Counted from the first letter of the stretch, positions 8,086-17,668 are shown. The stretch: 64,000 nucleotides of DNA from Nitratidesulfovibrio termitidis HI1 (GCF_000504305.1 NZ_KI632512.1:3004220-3068219), one strand, 5' to 3'. Translations and numbers: made by a program. The notes: generated by a model from the sequence alone, not told the origin.

Positions 8086-9207
8086 CTACGCCAGGCGCAT
8101 CACCCGCAGAATATGCTCGCTCACCTTGTCGGCGTCGAATTCGGTCTCGGCCAGCCGTCGCCCGGCCTGCCCCATGCGGGCGATCAGGTTGCGGTCGGCG
8201 ATGAACCGTTCCATGGCGGCGGCCAGCGCCTCCGGATCGCGCAGGGGCACCCGGAAGCCGTTCACGCCGTCCTCCACCACCTCGCGGCAGCCGGGGGCAT
8301 CGGTGACCACGGCGGCGCGGCCCATGCTCATGCCTTCCATGACCGAGCAGGGGGTGCCTTCGCGCCACGAGGGCAGCACCACCACGCTTGCATCGGCAAC
8401 GTACGGGCGCACGTCTCGGGTCTGCCCAAGATATTCGATGATTCCCTCGCGCGTCCAGCCTTCCACTTCAGAAAGGGGCACGCTGCCCGGTCCGGTTTCC
8501 GGCGGGCCAAGCACGCGAAAGCGGGCGTCGGGGTGTTTTGTCTTCAGCAGGCGCGCGGCCCCGGCGTATTCGCGCAGGCCCTTGGCCTCCAGCAGGCGGC
8601 CCACCAGCAGGAAGGTGGGCGGGTCCAGCACGGGTTCCGCCTGGGCAAAATGGTCCAGCGCCACCCCGGTGCCCCGGCACATGGCCACGGACGTTCCGTG
8701 CGGGATGATGTGATTGTCCTCGAACACCCGGCGGTCTTCCATGTTCTGGAAGAACACCGTGCGCACGCAGGCAAGGGCGACGCGGTAGAGCAGGGCGGCC
8801 ACCCTGGTCAGCACGCGCTTGACCGGGGTATCCGCCTCGAACATGTAGCCAAGCCCGGTGATCATGGCGTAGCGGGCGGGCACGCGCGCCAGCGCAGCCG
8901 CCGTGGCCCCGTAGATGACCGGCTTGATGGTGAAGCAGAAGGCCGCGTCGGGCCGTTCCTGTCGGAAAAGCCGGTACAGCGCGGCAAAGGTGGACGCATC
9001 GCGCACGGGGTTCAACCCCTTGCGGTCCAGCGGGTAGCCCGCCACGCGGACGCCCATGGCTTCCAGCGCGGCGCGGCCTTCGGTGTCGGTATCGGCGTCG
9101 GGCACGATGCACAGCACCTCGTGCCCCAGCGCACGGAGCCTGCGGATGAGCATGCTCCAGAAATTGACCATGGCCCGGGCCTGATTGCCCAGAATGGCGA
9201 CCTTCAT
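8086..9207 (-). CDS. Glycosyltransferase family 4 (group 1) protein
   Basis: 373 residues, started at the ATG giving MKVAILGNQ, the usual beginning of GT-B enzymes. The longer frame has no ribosome site. N-lobe: GHEVLCIVPDAD and FCFTIKPVIYGATAA. C-lobe: FLLVGRLLEAKGL, RFRVLGPPETG and the donor-site stretch VVLPSWREGTPCSVMEGM. It would add a nucleotide sugar to a lipid-linked glycan. Its place directly upstream of the initiating phosphotransferase suggests it adds a following sugar of the same polysaccharide. Specificity cannot be told. Confidence 0.9.
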   Translation of the reverse strand: MKVAILGNQARAMVNFWSMLIRRLRALGHEVLCIVPDADTDTEGRAALEAMGVRVAGYPLDRKGLNPVRDASTFAALYRLFRQERPDAAFCFTIKPVIYGATAAALARVPARYAMITGLGYMFEADTPVKRVLTRVAALLYRVALACVRTVFFQNMEDRRVFEDNHIIPHGTSVAMCRGTGVALDHFAQAEPVLDPPTFLLVGRLLEAKGLREYAGAARLLKTKHPDARFRVLGPPETGPGSVPLSEVEGWTREGIIEYLGQTRDVRPYVADASVVVLPSWREGTPCSVMEGMSMGRAAVVTDAPGCREVVEDGVNGFRVPLRDPEALAAAMERFIADRNLIARMGQAGRRLAETEFDADKVSEHILRVMRLA

Positions 9208-9799
9208 CTGATGCCTCGCTGGCTGCGCGTCCGGTCGCGCCTGTTCTGTTGATCGTGCAGAAACGGCCGGACGCAGGTCCCGGCAGGGTGCCGGGGAAGT
9301 GTTGCTCCGCCCTTGGCGCACGCGGCGCGGGGGGCGGAAGAACGCGCACCTTGTAACAGGTGGGCAGCACGCTGAAAAGGGGGCGAAACGGCTGCCGCGC
9401 AGGCGGCGGAAGAAGGGGCTTTGCCCCGTGCGTCATCATCCTGCCGCCGGGTTTGTATCCTGCCAAACCCATACACGTTTCGTGCCGCGCTGCCGCCCCT
9501 TTACAGGGTGTGGCGTTGGGAGTAGAAGCGCGCACGTTGCGGTGGTGCGCGGCAATATCGTCTTCAAGGGCGCAGGCCTGTGGCGAAGAGTCGAAAGCCG
9601 TCCCGCTGCACTGTCGTATTTCCGCGCAGGCTGCGCCCCGCCGCACGGGCTGCGTCCCAGCGCACGGGCTGCGTCCCATCAAACGGGCTGCGCTCTGGCG
9701 CAACGCCGTCCGGCGCGCCATCCTTTGACGCGACATTCCGGCGCACGTACAATAGTCATTCCATCAGAAACCGCCACTCCCCAGGGAGGATGCACCATC
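9208..9799. other. Intergenic region between the glycosyltransferase and the epimerase
   Basis: A 592-base divergent gap. Between 9642 and 9700 a unit close to GCACGGGCTGCGTCCCA occurs two to three times in tandem. No clear promoter or RNA was recognised. Confidence 0.55.
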
Positions 9800-10828
<1,029 letters not shown>

Positions 10829-10879
10829 CGTCGCGCGCGGGCTGCCGCCGCGTTGCCTGCACGATCCCACTGCCCGTTC

Positions 10880-10911
10880 CGCCCCGCCGCAGATCCTGCG
10901 GCGGGGCGTTT
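10880..10911 (+). terminator. Terminator after the epimerase gene
   Basis: 13-bp perfect stem (CGCCCCGCCGCAG and its complement, loop ATC) followed by TTTGCGTTT. Confidence 0.8.
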
Positions 10912-11005
10912 GCGTTTGACGGGCCGGGTACGGCATCCGGTACTGGCGACCAGTTCCGTTGGTCGGGCATGAGGGCGGGGCTTGCCAAGTCCGGCCCGGA
11001 GGAGT

Positions 11006-11026
11006 ATTTGGCGAAACATGCAAATG
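11006..11026 (+). promoter_or_regulatory. Possible ArsR operator overlapping the arsR start
   Basis: ATTTG and CAAAT arms spaced over 20 bases, with sequence resembling the inverted repeat at 11468-11495 upstream of the permease. Autoregulation is inferred. Confidence 0.35.
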
Positions 11027-11386
11027 ATCGCACCCCAACGGACAGCCGCCCATCGTCGGCTCATTGAGGCGCAGGCCGAGATATTCAAGGCGCTGGGCCA
11101 CCCCAGCCGCCTGCTGATGGTCGAGGAACTGACGCGCGGCGAACGTTGTGTGTGCGAGTTGCAGGCGCTGGTGGGTTCGGACGTCTCCACGGTGTCCAAG
11201 CACCTGTCCATCCTGAAGGGGGCGGGCGTGGTGCGCGACGAAAAGCGCGGGGCCAACGTCTACTATTCGCTGGCGCTGGGGTGCGTGCGCTCCTTCCTGG
11301 AATGCACGGGGCGTCACATCGACCAGGCCGCCCAGGATTTGTCCCAGGATCTGGCCCGGCTGGCGGCTCTGCGCACCGGCGACTAG
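11018..11386 (+). CDS. arsR: ArsR/SmtB-family metalloregulator
   Basis: 122 residues. A winged helix-turn-helix with FKALGHPSRLLMVEEL, then ERCVCEL, the Cys-Val-Cys motif that binds As(III)/Sb(III) in ArsR proteins, and the recognition helix VSTVSKHLSILKGAGVV. Metal binding releases the repressor from its operator. The start is uncertain: GGAGGAG lies about 13 bases before this ATG, and a second ATG follows two codons later. A hairpin with a T-run follows, so it is probably its own transcript, with the adjacent permease as its target. Confidence 0.9.
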   Translation: MQMIAPQRTAAHRRLIEAQAEIFKALGHPSRLLMVEELTRGERCVCELQALVGSDVSTVSKHLSILKGAGVVRDEKRGANVYYSLALGCVRSFLECTGRHIDQAAQDLSQDLARLAALRTGD

Positions 11387-11420
11387 CTGGCCGCTCGCGG
11401 GCCGGTGCGTAGCCGGTTGT

Positions 11421-11459
11421 CGCGCGGTACCGCTGGCGGGCGTACGCGCGTGTTTTTTT
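11421..11459 (+). terminator. Terminator after arsR
   Basis: Stem CGCGCGGTAC / GTACGCGCG with one bulged G, then TGTTTTTTT. Confidence 0.75.
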
Positions 11460-11467
11460 GTGGAAGT

Positions 11468-11495
11468 AATTGCATATTACGCCAAATGAGCAATT
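11468..11495 (+). promoter_or_regulatory. Inverted repeat, candidate ArsR operator of the permease
   Basis: AATTGCATATT - 6 bases - AATGAGCAATT; 9 of 11 arm positions pair. It is AT-rich in a GC-rich setting, lies 49 bases before the permease ATG and just after the arsR terminator. The regulator is inferred from adjacency. Confidence 0.55.
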
Positions 11496-11543
11496 GATGG
11501 CCGCCGTGATGCGGCTTGCCATCAAGCGGATGGAAGTGCGACG

Positions 11544-13016
11544 ATGACCAACGGAAACGGCAACGGTGGCACGGGTACGGGGACATTCACAGCCCCCGGG
11601 GATACGCAGGCGGCCAGGCCAGCCGGCAATTTGACGGAGAGGCAGGACGGACAGGAAGCACGCCCCGGCACAACGGGCGGCGCATCCGGATGCGCCTGCA
11701 TGACGGCCAAGAGCGCGACGCCCCCCGGTACCCCCGGCGCCCATGCGTCCGCGTTGCGGCCTTTGCAGCCCTTTGCCGCGCAGGGGTCACCCACCAACGG
11801 CGGCTGCGGGTGCGCCTCCACGCCGGGCCAGCAGGGGCAGCCTGGCCGGGCAGGTTCCTCACCGGCGCCCCTGGCATCCCTGACGCCTCTGTCCCCTCTC
11901 TCCGGCGGAGAGTCCCCTGCCGGTGGCGGCTGCGCCTGTTCCGCATCGTCCACCGCCACCGGGCCGTCTCCGGCCCTTTCGCCGGAGCAGGAGCGTGCCG
12001 GACTGCGGCGTCGCCTTGCCATCATGACCGTGTGTCTGGTGGCATGGTGGGCCGTGTACCTGAACCTGCCCGCCGCCGCGCGAGCGCTGACCTATGGCCT
12101 GCTGGGCCTGACCCCGTCCACGCACTTGGGCGAGGCGGTGGAATTCTTCCTGTACGACACGCCCAAGGTGCTCATGCTGCTTTCGCTGGTGGTGTTCGGC
12201 ATCGGGATGGTGCGGTCGTTCTTCACGCCGCAGCGCACCCGCCGCCTGCTGGCCGGGCGCAGCGAGGCCGTGGGCAACGTGCTGGCCGCCCTGCTGGGCA
12301 CGGTCACCCCGTTCTGCTCCTGTTCGGCGGTGCCGTTGTTCATCGGCTTTGTCTCGGCGGGTATCCCGTTGGGGGTGACCTTTTCGTTCCTGGTGTCCGC
12401 GCCCATGATCAACGAGATCGCCGTGGTCATGCTGTACGGCCTGCTGGGCTGGAAGGTGGCGGTCCTGTACGCGGGCACGGGCCTGGCCATCGCCATCCTG
12501 TCCGGCTGGGTCATCGGGCGGCTGGGCATGGAGGGCCACATCGAAGGCTGGGTGCTGCAGGTGCGGGCCGATGCCGAGCAGATGCACGAGGCGGACTTGT
12601 CCTGGTCCGGGCGCATCGACTACGGGGTGCAGGCCATGCGCGACATCGTGGGCAAGGTCTGGCCGTGGGTGGTGCTGGGCATTGCGGTGGGCGCGGGCAT
12701 CCACGGGTACGTGCCGGAAGGCTTCATGGCCTCCATCATGGGCCGGGGGGCATGGTGGGCCGTGCCGCTGGCCGTGTCCATCGGCATTCCCATGTATTCC
12801 AACGCGGCGGGCATGATTCCCGTGGTGCAGGCTTTGTTGGGCAAGGGGGCCGCGCTGGGCACGGTGCTGGCCTTCATGATGGCCGTCATCGCCCTGTCCC
12901 TGCCGGAGGCGGTGATGCTGCGCCGCGTGCTGAGGCCCCGGCTGGTGGCCGTGTTCTTCGGCGTGGTGGGGGCGGGCATCATGCTGGTGGGGTATCTGTT
13001 CAACGCCCTGGTCTGA
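11544..13016 (+). CDS. ArsP/SO_0444-type permease with a Cys-rich N-terminal extension
   Basis: 490 residues. From about residue 158 it is a polytopic membrane protein of the DUF318 permease family, with the signature TPFCSCSAVP (Cys258, Cys260), SAPMINEIAVVML, and the second half-repeat GIPMYSNAAGMIPV. Family members export methylarsenite/trivalent organoarsenicals (ArsP) or copper/zinc (SO_0444 type). The first 157 residues are a low-complexity soluble tail with three Cys-x-Cys motifs in Gly-rich settings (Cys50/52, Cys88/90, Cys130/132) about 40 residues apart, probably a metal-collecting tail. ArsR lies just upstream, supporting metalloid efflux. The exact substrate is unknown. Confidence 0.88.
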   Translation: MTNGNGNGGTGTGTFTAPGDTQAARPAGNLTERQDGQEARPGTTGGASGCACMTAKSATPPGTPGAHASALRPLQPFAAQGSPTNGGCGCASTPGQQGQPGRAGSSPAPLASLTPLSPLSGGESPAGGGCACSASSTATGPSPALSPEQERAGLRRRLAIMTVCLVAWWAVYLNLPAAARALTYGLLGLTPSTHLGEAVEFFLYDTPKVLMLLSLVVFGIGMVRSFFTPQRTRRLLAGRSEAVGNVLAALLGTVTPFCSCSAVPLFIGFVSAGIPLGVTFSFLVSAPMINEIAVVMLYGLLGWKVAVLYAGTGLAIAILSGWVIGRLGMEGHIEGWVLQVRADAEQMHEADLSWSGRIDYGVQAMRDIVGKVWPWVVLGIAVGAGIHGYVPEGFMASIMGRGAWWAVPLAVSIGIPMYSNAAGMIPVVQALLGKGAALGTVLAFMMAVIALSLPEAVMLRRVLRPRLVAVFFGVVGAGIMLVGYLFNALV

Positions 13017-13109
13017 GCTTGCGCGTTCCGGCGTCCTGATATGATCCGGCCGCATCCAGGGGGCCTGGGAAGATCGGGGCGGTGCCCACCGGGGCGGAAA
13101 AACGTTGAC

Positions 13110-13147
13110 GGGCGCATGGCACTCCCCCGGGGAAGTGCCATGCGCCC
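13110..13147 (+). terminator. Hairpin downstream of the permease
   Basis: 14-bp perfect outer stem (GGGCGCATGGCACT and its complement) with a further C-run/G-run pair inside. No strong T-run. Confidence 0.65.
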
Positions 13148-13204
13148 GTACTGCGTTTCCGCTCCCTTCGCCGTCCGAGCGTTGGCAGAATGACGGCGAA
13201 AGGT

Positions 13205-13245
13205 GATTTTCCGGCCCCTAGCGCCAGCATCGGGGCCGGAAAATC
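13205..13245 (-). terminator. Terminator of the TPR gene
   Basis: 14-bp perfect stem (GATTTTCCGGCCCC and its complement) with a 13-base loop. It lies 57 bases past the TPR stop and may be bidirectional with the 13110 hairpin. Confidence 0.7.
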
Positions 13246-13302
13246 GTATGGGGAGGGGAGTATCTTGCCGGGGCGTGCCGCGCGGGGCGGCCAGCGCTTC
13301 GG

Positions 13303-13863
13303 CTACCCGAGAAGGGCGTACATCTCGCGGGCGTCGGCGTGGTCGGGCGCGCGGTCGAGAATGGTCTCGAGTTCGGCCCGCGCCTCGTCCTTGCGGCCAA
13401 GGGAGATCAGGCACCCGGCCAGCGAGAAGCGTACGTTGTCCTTGTCGGGGGAAAGTTCCAGGAAGGCCCGCAGGTGGGCCACCACTTCGTCGATGCGGCC
13501 AAGGTGGTAGCCAAGGCGCAGCAGGCCGTTCATGGCCACCAGGTTGCCGGGGTTCATGCCCAGCGCGGCCACGAAGTGGTCGAATGCCTCGGCGTGCTCT
13601 CCGGTTTCCATTTCCACCAGGCCCATGCCCGCCAGCGACTTGTCGGTGGCTTCGATGTTGGAGGCCTTGCGGTACAGCACCAGGGCGGCTTCAAGGTTGC
13701 CGCGCTGCACGGCGATGGTGGCGAGCCCGAGGTACGGGTCCGGATGCACGCCGTTGCTGCCGGCGGCCTTGCGGTAGTACTCCTCGGCCTTTTCCAGGTC
13801 ACCCATGAAAAGGTAGCACTCGCCCAGTTCCTTGTTGATTTCGTAATCGAGATGGTTGCTCAT
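13303..13863 (-). CDS. Tetratricopeptide-repeat protein
   Basis: 186 residues made almost wholly of TPR helices: ELGECYLFMGDLEKAEEYYRKA, YLGLATIAVQRGNLEAALVLYRKA, GLVEMETGEHAEAFDHF and LAGCLISLGRKDEARAEL. No signal peptide or membrane segment, so a cytoplasmic protein-binding scaffold is likely. GGAGGGGAG precedes the ATG. A sigma-54 type promoter 183 bases upstream, divergent from that of the flagellar operon, suggests co-regulation with flagellar genes. No specific partner can be named. Confidence 0.88.
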   Translation of the reverse strand: MSNHLDYEINKELGECYLFMGDLEKAEEYYRKAAGSNGVHPDPYLGLATIAVQRGNLEAALVLYRKASNIEATDKSLAGMGLVEMETGEHAEAFDHFVAALGMNPGNLVAMNGLLRLGYHLGRIDEVVAHLRAFLELSPDKDNVRFSLAGCLISLGRKDEARAELETILDRAPDHADAREMYALLG

Positions 13864-14056
13864 GTTCTCCCCTCCATGCCGTAGGGCATTTCGCTTCTGG
13901 GTCGCCCCACGCTGCGCGGGACGGACGCCTTTGCGGCGCCAGAGCAGTTCGCCTGTCGGTTTCGCGAACGCTCACGGGAAAGCTGTGCCCATGTCCTTCG
14001 CTTAGCACTATGCGTGCCATTGCTGGCTGCGAAGTATTCGTGGGCGCAACGAGCAT

Positions 14057-14073
14057 AGCAATCCGTATGCCAA
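14057..14073 (-). promoter_or_regulatory. Sigma-54 promoter for the TPR gene
   Basis: Minus strand TTGGCAT-ACGGA-TTGCT: a -24/-12 element with exactly 10 bases between GG and GC, differing from TTGGCAC-N5-TTGCT by one base. Predicted start near 14046. Confidence 0.75.
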
Positions 14074-14258
14074 TTCATTTTGACGGTGTGGTATGGCGTT
14101 GGCAACCTATGAATATATAAGTTGTATTTGTAATCGTTAAGCAGGGGGCACCCACACCGCGCCAAACCCCGGCATGCTCGGGACGCCGTCTGCCCGGGCA
14201 CAAAGCGCCGGTTTGCCGTCCCCCACCGCCCTCTTGCCCGGCACGGGGGGGCAAATCC

Positions 14259-14273
14259 TGCCGCATGGCGGCA
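14259..14273. promoter_or_regulatory. Palindrome between the two sigma-54 promoters
   Basis: TGCCGC-ATG-GCGGCA, a perfect 6-bp-arm palindrome. It is about 150 bases upstream of the flagellar promoter, a distance typical of enhancer sites for sigma-54 activators. Role inferred from position only. Confidence 0.35.
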
Positions 14274-14405
14274 TGTGCCGCCTGACACCGACGCCGTCCG
14301 AGCATCCACGTGAGGATCGGGCGGCGTCGTCATTCCGGCGGACACGGTGCGGGCGAAATGACATTTTTTCAATGTAACTATGTGAAATTCAAAATATTCA
14401 TTGCG

Positions 14406-14422
14406 CTGGAACACCTCTTGCT
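14406..14422 (+). promoter_or_regulatory. Sigma-54 promoter for the flgB operon
   Basis: CTGGAAC-ACCTC-TTGCT: -24/-12 element with 10 bases between GG and GC; one mismatch (A for C) to TGGCAC. Predicted start near 14433, giving a 78-base leader to flgB. Confidence 0.75.
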
Positions 14423-14510
14423 GAACCGGGGGTGCATCCACGGGCCGCACCGGCGGCCACCACCCCCTGCGCGGCGCACTCCCCAGGGGCGAAAAGGGGA
14501 GGAATCCCGC

Positions 14511-14921
14511 ATGAAAAGCCTTTACGAACCGCATGTGAACCTTGTCGGCAAGGTCATGGACATGCAGATCCAGCGTCAGAATGTCGTCATGAGCAACATC
14601 GCCAACGTCCGGACGCCCGGCTACAAGCCGCGCGAACTGGAGTTCGAAAAGCAGTTGCAGGCGGCGCTGGGGCTGGACGCCAAGGGGCGGATGACCCGCA
14701 CCGAGCAGAACCACCTGCCCTCCGAGTTCAGCGCCGACGGTTTCAACGCCGACTGGGAAAAGGCGGCCAAGCCGCGCATCATCCACGGCGAAGACCGCGT
14801 GAACCTGGACAAGGAAATGGCCAAGATGGCCAAGAACTCCCTGCATTACACCGCCCTCTCCACCGTCATTCGCGGCAACCTTGAGGGCGTCAAGAACATC
14901 ATACAGGAAGGGCAGAAGTAA
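14511..14921 (+). CDS. flgB: Flagellar basal-body rod protein FlgB
   Basis: 136 residues. A proximal rod subunit in the periplasm, exported by the flagellar type III system without a cleaved signal. The N-terminal rod motif (NVVMSNIANVRTPGYK) and the C-terminal amphipathic helix (YTALSTVIRGNLEGVKNII) are clear. GGGAGGA precedes the ATG. The stop and the flgC start share a base (TAATG). First gene of the sigma-54 driven block. Confidence 0.96.
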   Translation: MKSLYEPHVNLVGKVMDMQIQRQNVVMSNIANVRTPGYKPRELEFEKQLQAALGLDAKGRMTRTEQNHLPSEFSADGFNADWEKAAKPRIIHGEDRVNLDKEMAKMAKNSLHYTALSTVIRGNLEGVKNIIQEGQK

Positions 14922-15358
14922 TGGACTTCATGACCGCCATCGACATCGGCGCCTCCGCACTCAATGCGGAGCGCACGAACATGAACATCATTTCGATGAA
15001 CCTGGCCAACGTGAAGACCACCCGCACCGAGCAGGGCGGTCCCTACCGGCGCAAGACCACCATCATGGCGGCCCAGGACATCGACGATCCTTTCTCCAAG
15101 CACATGAAAGGCGCCCTGGACCGCGAGCTGAAGGGCGTGCGCGTGATGCACGTGGCCACCGACTCGCGCCCCCTCAAGCGCGTGTACGAACCCGGCCACC
15201 CCGATGCGGACCAGGAAGGCTTCGTCTCCTACCCGGACATCAACGTGGTGGAGGAAATGGCCAGCCTGATGACCGCCCAGCGCGGCTACGAGGCCAACGT
15301 GACCACCATCGACACCGTGAAGGCCATGTACACCAAGGCCCTCGAAATCAGCCGCTAG
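14921..15358 (+). CDS. flgC: Flagellar basal-body rod protein FlgC
   Basis: 145 residues. The second proximal rod subunit: rod motif MNIISMNLANVKTTRT at the N-terminus, and YPDINVVEEMASLMTAQRGYEANVTTIDTVKAMY at the C-terminus as parts of the FlgC coiled-coil core. Translationally coupled to flgB; fliE follows after 19 bases. Confidence 0.96.
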   Translation: MDFMTAIDIGASALNAERTNMNIISMNLANVKTTRTEQGGPYRRKTTIMAAQDIDDPFSKHMKGALDRELKGVRVMHVATDSRPLKRVYEPGHPDADQEGFVSYPDINVVEEMASLMTAQRGYEANVTTIDTVKAMYTKALEISR

Positions 15359-15377
15359 GCAGCGGGGAGACAAGGCC

Positions 15378-15710
15378 ATGAGCATTCAGGCAGTAGGGCT
15401 GAAGGCGTACTCCAACGCCCTCGGCAACTTCATGAAGGCCGAACAGGCCACCCGCGCCACCGCCGCACCCACGGCCTCGGGCATTCAGGCCAAGTCGTTC
15501 ACCAACACGCTCTCCGAGTCGCTGACCAAGGTCAACGACATGCAGACCGAAAAGGCCAACATGATCGAGGCCTTCGCCTCGGGCGAAACCCAGAACGTGC
15601 ACGAACTGATGATCACCCTGCAGAAGGCCGGGCTTGCCGTGAACATGACCTCCGCCGTGCGGAACAAGGTCATGGAGGCGTACAAGGAACTCAGTCGCAT
15701 CCAATTCTAG
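15378..15710 (+). CDS. fliE: Flagellar hook-basal body protein FliE
   Basis: 110 residues. FliE joins the MS ring to the rod. The conserved SFTNTLSESLTKVNDMQTEK and LMITLQKAGLAVNMTSAVRNKVMEAYKEL helices are present and the protein ends at the usual place. Same transcript as flgBC; a 338-base gap with direct repeats separates it from fliF. Confidence 0.95.
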   Translation: MSIQAVGLKAYSNALGNFMKAEQATRATAAPTASGIQAKSFTNTLSESLTKVNDMQTEKANMIEAFASGETQNVHELMITLQKAGLAVNMTSAVRNKVMEAYKELSRIQF

Positions 15711-16048
15711 GGCATTCGGCCCTTCCCGCCGCTGCCATCGTCATCCGGCGCGGTTCATTCGGTCACGCACGGAAGAGTGCGCTCCCTTCATGAACCGCTT
15801 GGCTTCCTCGGCAGACAACGGGAATCATCCGAATGCCCCGGCGTGAGAGGGCCCTTCGCCGCAGAACGGAAATCCGGCAGATCGGGGCGCCCGGCAGGCG
15901 ACGGGAATCATCCGAATGCCCGGCGCGCGGTGCCCCGGCGGAGAACGGAAATCCGAGTACTCCACGCACCAGACTCCAGCCCACCGCATCACGCATTGCA
16001 TAGCAGTCCAGAGACCACTCGCCAGAGACGACCCCGGAGGAAGAACAC
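15711..16048. repeat. fliE-fliF gap with a pair of direct repeats
   Basis: An imperfect direct repeat occurs at 15818-15876 and 15901-15955. Each copy starts with ACGGGAATCATCCGAATGCCC and ends with AGAACGGAAATCCG, joined by unlike GC-rich middles. No hairpin with a T-run was seen, so read-through into fliF is likely. Confidence 0.7.
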
Positions 16049-17668
16049 ATGGCTCCCGCTCTCGCAGACGTCATCCAGAAGGCCAAGGGCTTCTGGGAAC
16101 GCATCTCCATCTCGCAGCGCATCTTCATTGCCGGTCTGGCCGTGGCGGTGGTGGCCGTGTTCTTCGGCCTGGTGTTCTGGATCAACCGGCCCGACTACCG
16201 GGTGCTGTACTCCAACCTGACGCCCGAGGACGCCAGCCGCGTGGTCAAGATGCTGCAGGCCGACAAGGTGGCCTACAAGCTGGAGAGCGGCGGGTCTTCC
16301 ATCACCGTGCCCGCCGACAAGGTGTACGACCTGCGGCTGAAGGTGGCCGGTGAAGGCAACCTGGTGGGCCAGGGCATCGGTTTCGAGATTTTCGACCAGG
16401 TCAAGGTGGGCCAGACAGACTTCGTCCAGAAGATCAACTACCAGCGTGCCCTGCAGGGCGAACTTTCGCGCACCATCTCGGAATTTCCCAACGTCGAAAG
16501 CGCGCGGGTGCATCTGGTCATTCCGCACCGCAGCCTGTTCATCGAAGAGCAGCAGAAGCCGTCCGTCTCGGTGGTGCTGAAGCTGCGCGACACCTCCAAG
16601 AAGCTTGAGCCCAAGGACGTGCAGGCCATCGTCAACCTGGTGGTCATGGCCGTGGAAGGGCTGGACAAGTACAAGGTGTCCATCGCCGACACCACCGGCA
16701 AGATCCTGTACGCCCCCGACGAGGACGGCAGCATCAACGGCATGACCACCACCCAGCTCGACCACAAGCTGCGCATGCAGCAGACCCTTGAGCGGCGCAT
16801 AGAAGAACTGCTCTACCCGGTGCTGGGCGCGGGCAAGATCATCGCCAAGGTCAACGCCGACCTCGACTTCAGCCAGCGCACCATCCGCAAGGAACTGTAC
16901 GACCCGGAAAAGACCGTGGTGCGCAGCGAACAGCGCAGCGAAGAATCGCAGCGCGGCCGCTCCAACCTCGAGGCCGGGTCTCCCGACGCCAACTTCCGGG
17001 GCGATTCGCCCACGGGCGGCGCGTCCACCCAGGAAGGCAACCGCGAAACCCGCACCACCAACTACGAGATCAACAAGGAAGAGCAGAACATCGTGGCCCA
17101 GGTGGGGGATATCTCTCGCCTGACCGTTGCGGTGATCGTGGACGGCACGTATGAGAAGGGAGCGGACGGCCAGTGGACCTTCGTGCCGCGCAAGGACGAA
17201 GATGTCGAACGCATCCGCCAGTTGGTGGCCAATGCCGTGGGGTACGACCGCGCGCGCGGCGACACCATCGAGGTAAGCAGCATTTCGTTCGGCGGGCCGG
17301 ACGTGCCGCAGGAATCGAGCCTGGCCCAACTGGTCATGGATTACGCCCTGCGCCTTGGCAAGCCGCTGCTCAACGCCCTGCTGGTCTTCCTGTTCCTGGT
17401 GCTGGTGGTGCGCCCGGTGGTGCTCGCCATGATCCGTCCCCGCGTGGAGGGAGAGATGATCGAAGGGTTGGAAGGTCTGCCCGAAGGTGAAGAGCGCCTT
17501 GCGCTCATCGAGGGCGACGAGGAAGTGGACGCGCTGGACGCGTTGAAGAAGATCGAAGACATCAAGGCTCACGCCCTGCAGATGGCCGAACAGAACATGG
17601 ATCAGGCCGTGAGCATCATCAGGAGCTGGTTGAAGCATGGCGACGGATCAAAGGTTGGAGCAGCTTAA
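16049..17668 (+). CDS. fliF: Flagellar MS-ring protein FliF
   Basis: 539 residues. Forms the inner-membrane ring that houses the export gate. First membrane helix at about residues 26-46 (IFIAGLAVAVVAVFFGLVFWI), YscJ-like ring domain with VGQTDFVQKINYQRALQGELSRTI and VESARVHLVIPHRSLF, a flexible Ser/Gly-rich region, second membrane helix near 437-460 and a cytoplasmic tail that binds FliG. GGAGGAAG precedes the ATG. Its end overlaps fliG by 32 bases. Confidence 0.97.
   Translation: MAPALADVIQKAKGFWERISISQRIFIAGLAVAVVAVFFGLVFWINRPDYRVLYSNLTPEDASRVVKMLQADKVAYKLESGGSSITVPADKVYDLRLKVAGEGNLVGQGIGFEIFDQVKVGQTDFVQKINYQRALQGELSRTISEFPNVESARVHLVIPHRSLFIEEQQKPSVSVVLKLRDTSKKLEPKDVQAIVNLVVMAVEGLDKYKVSIADTTGKILYAPDEDGSINGMTTTQLDHKLRMQQTLERRIEELLYPVLGAGKIIAKVNADLDFSQRTIRKELYDPEKTVVRSEQRSEESQRGRSNLEAGSPDANFRGDSPTGGASTQEGNRETRTTNYEINKEEQNIVAQVGDISRLTVAVIVDGTYEKGADGQWTFVPRKDEDVERIRQLVANAVGYDRARGDTIEVSSISFGGPDVPQESSLAQLVMDYALRLGKPLLNALLVFLFLVLVVRPVVLAMIRPRVEGEMIEGLEGLPEGEERLALIEGDEEVDALDALKKIEDIKAHALQMAEQNMDQAVSIIRSWLKHGDGSKVGAA

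Noticed and set aside
6577-9252. 891-codon plus-strand open frame opposite the polysaccharide genes
   Set aside because: Antisense shadow of two clear enzymes; His/Gln/Arg-rich composition typical of GC-rich reverse frames, no ribosome site or known motif.
14239-14252. GGCAC...GGGGGC as a sigma-54 element in the flagellar upstream region
   Set aside because: Nine-base GG-GC spacing; the 14406-14422 site is much better.
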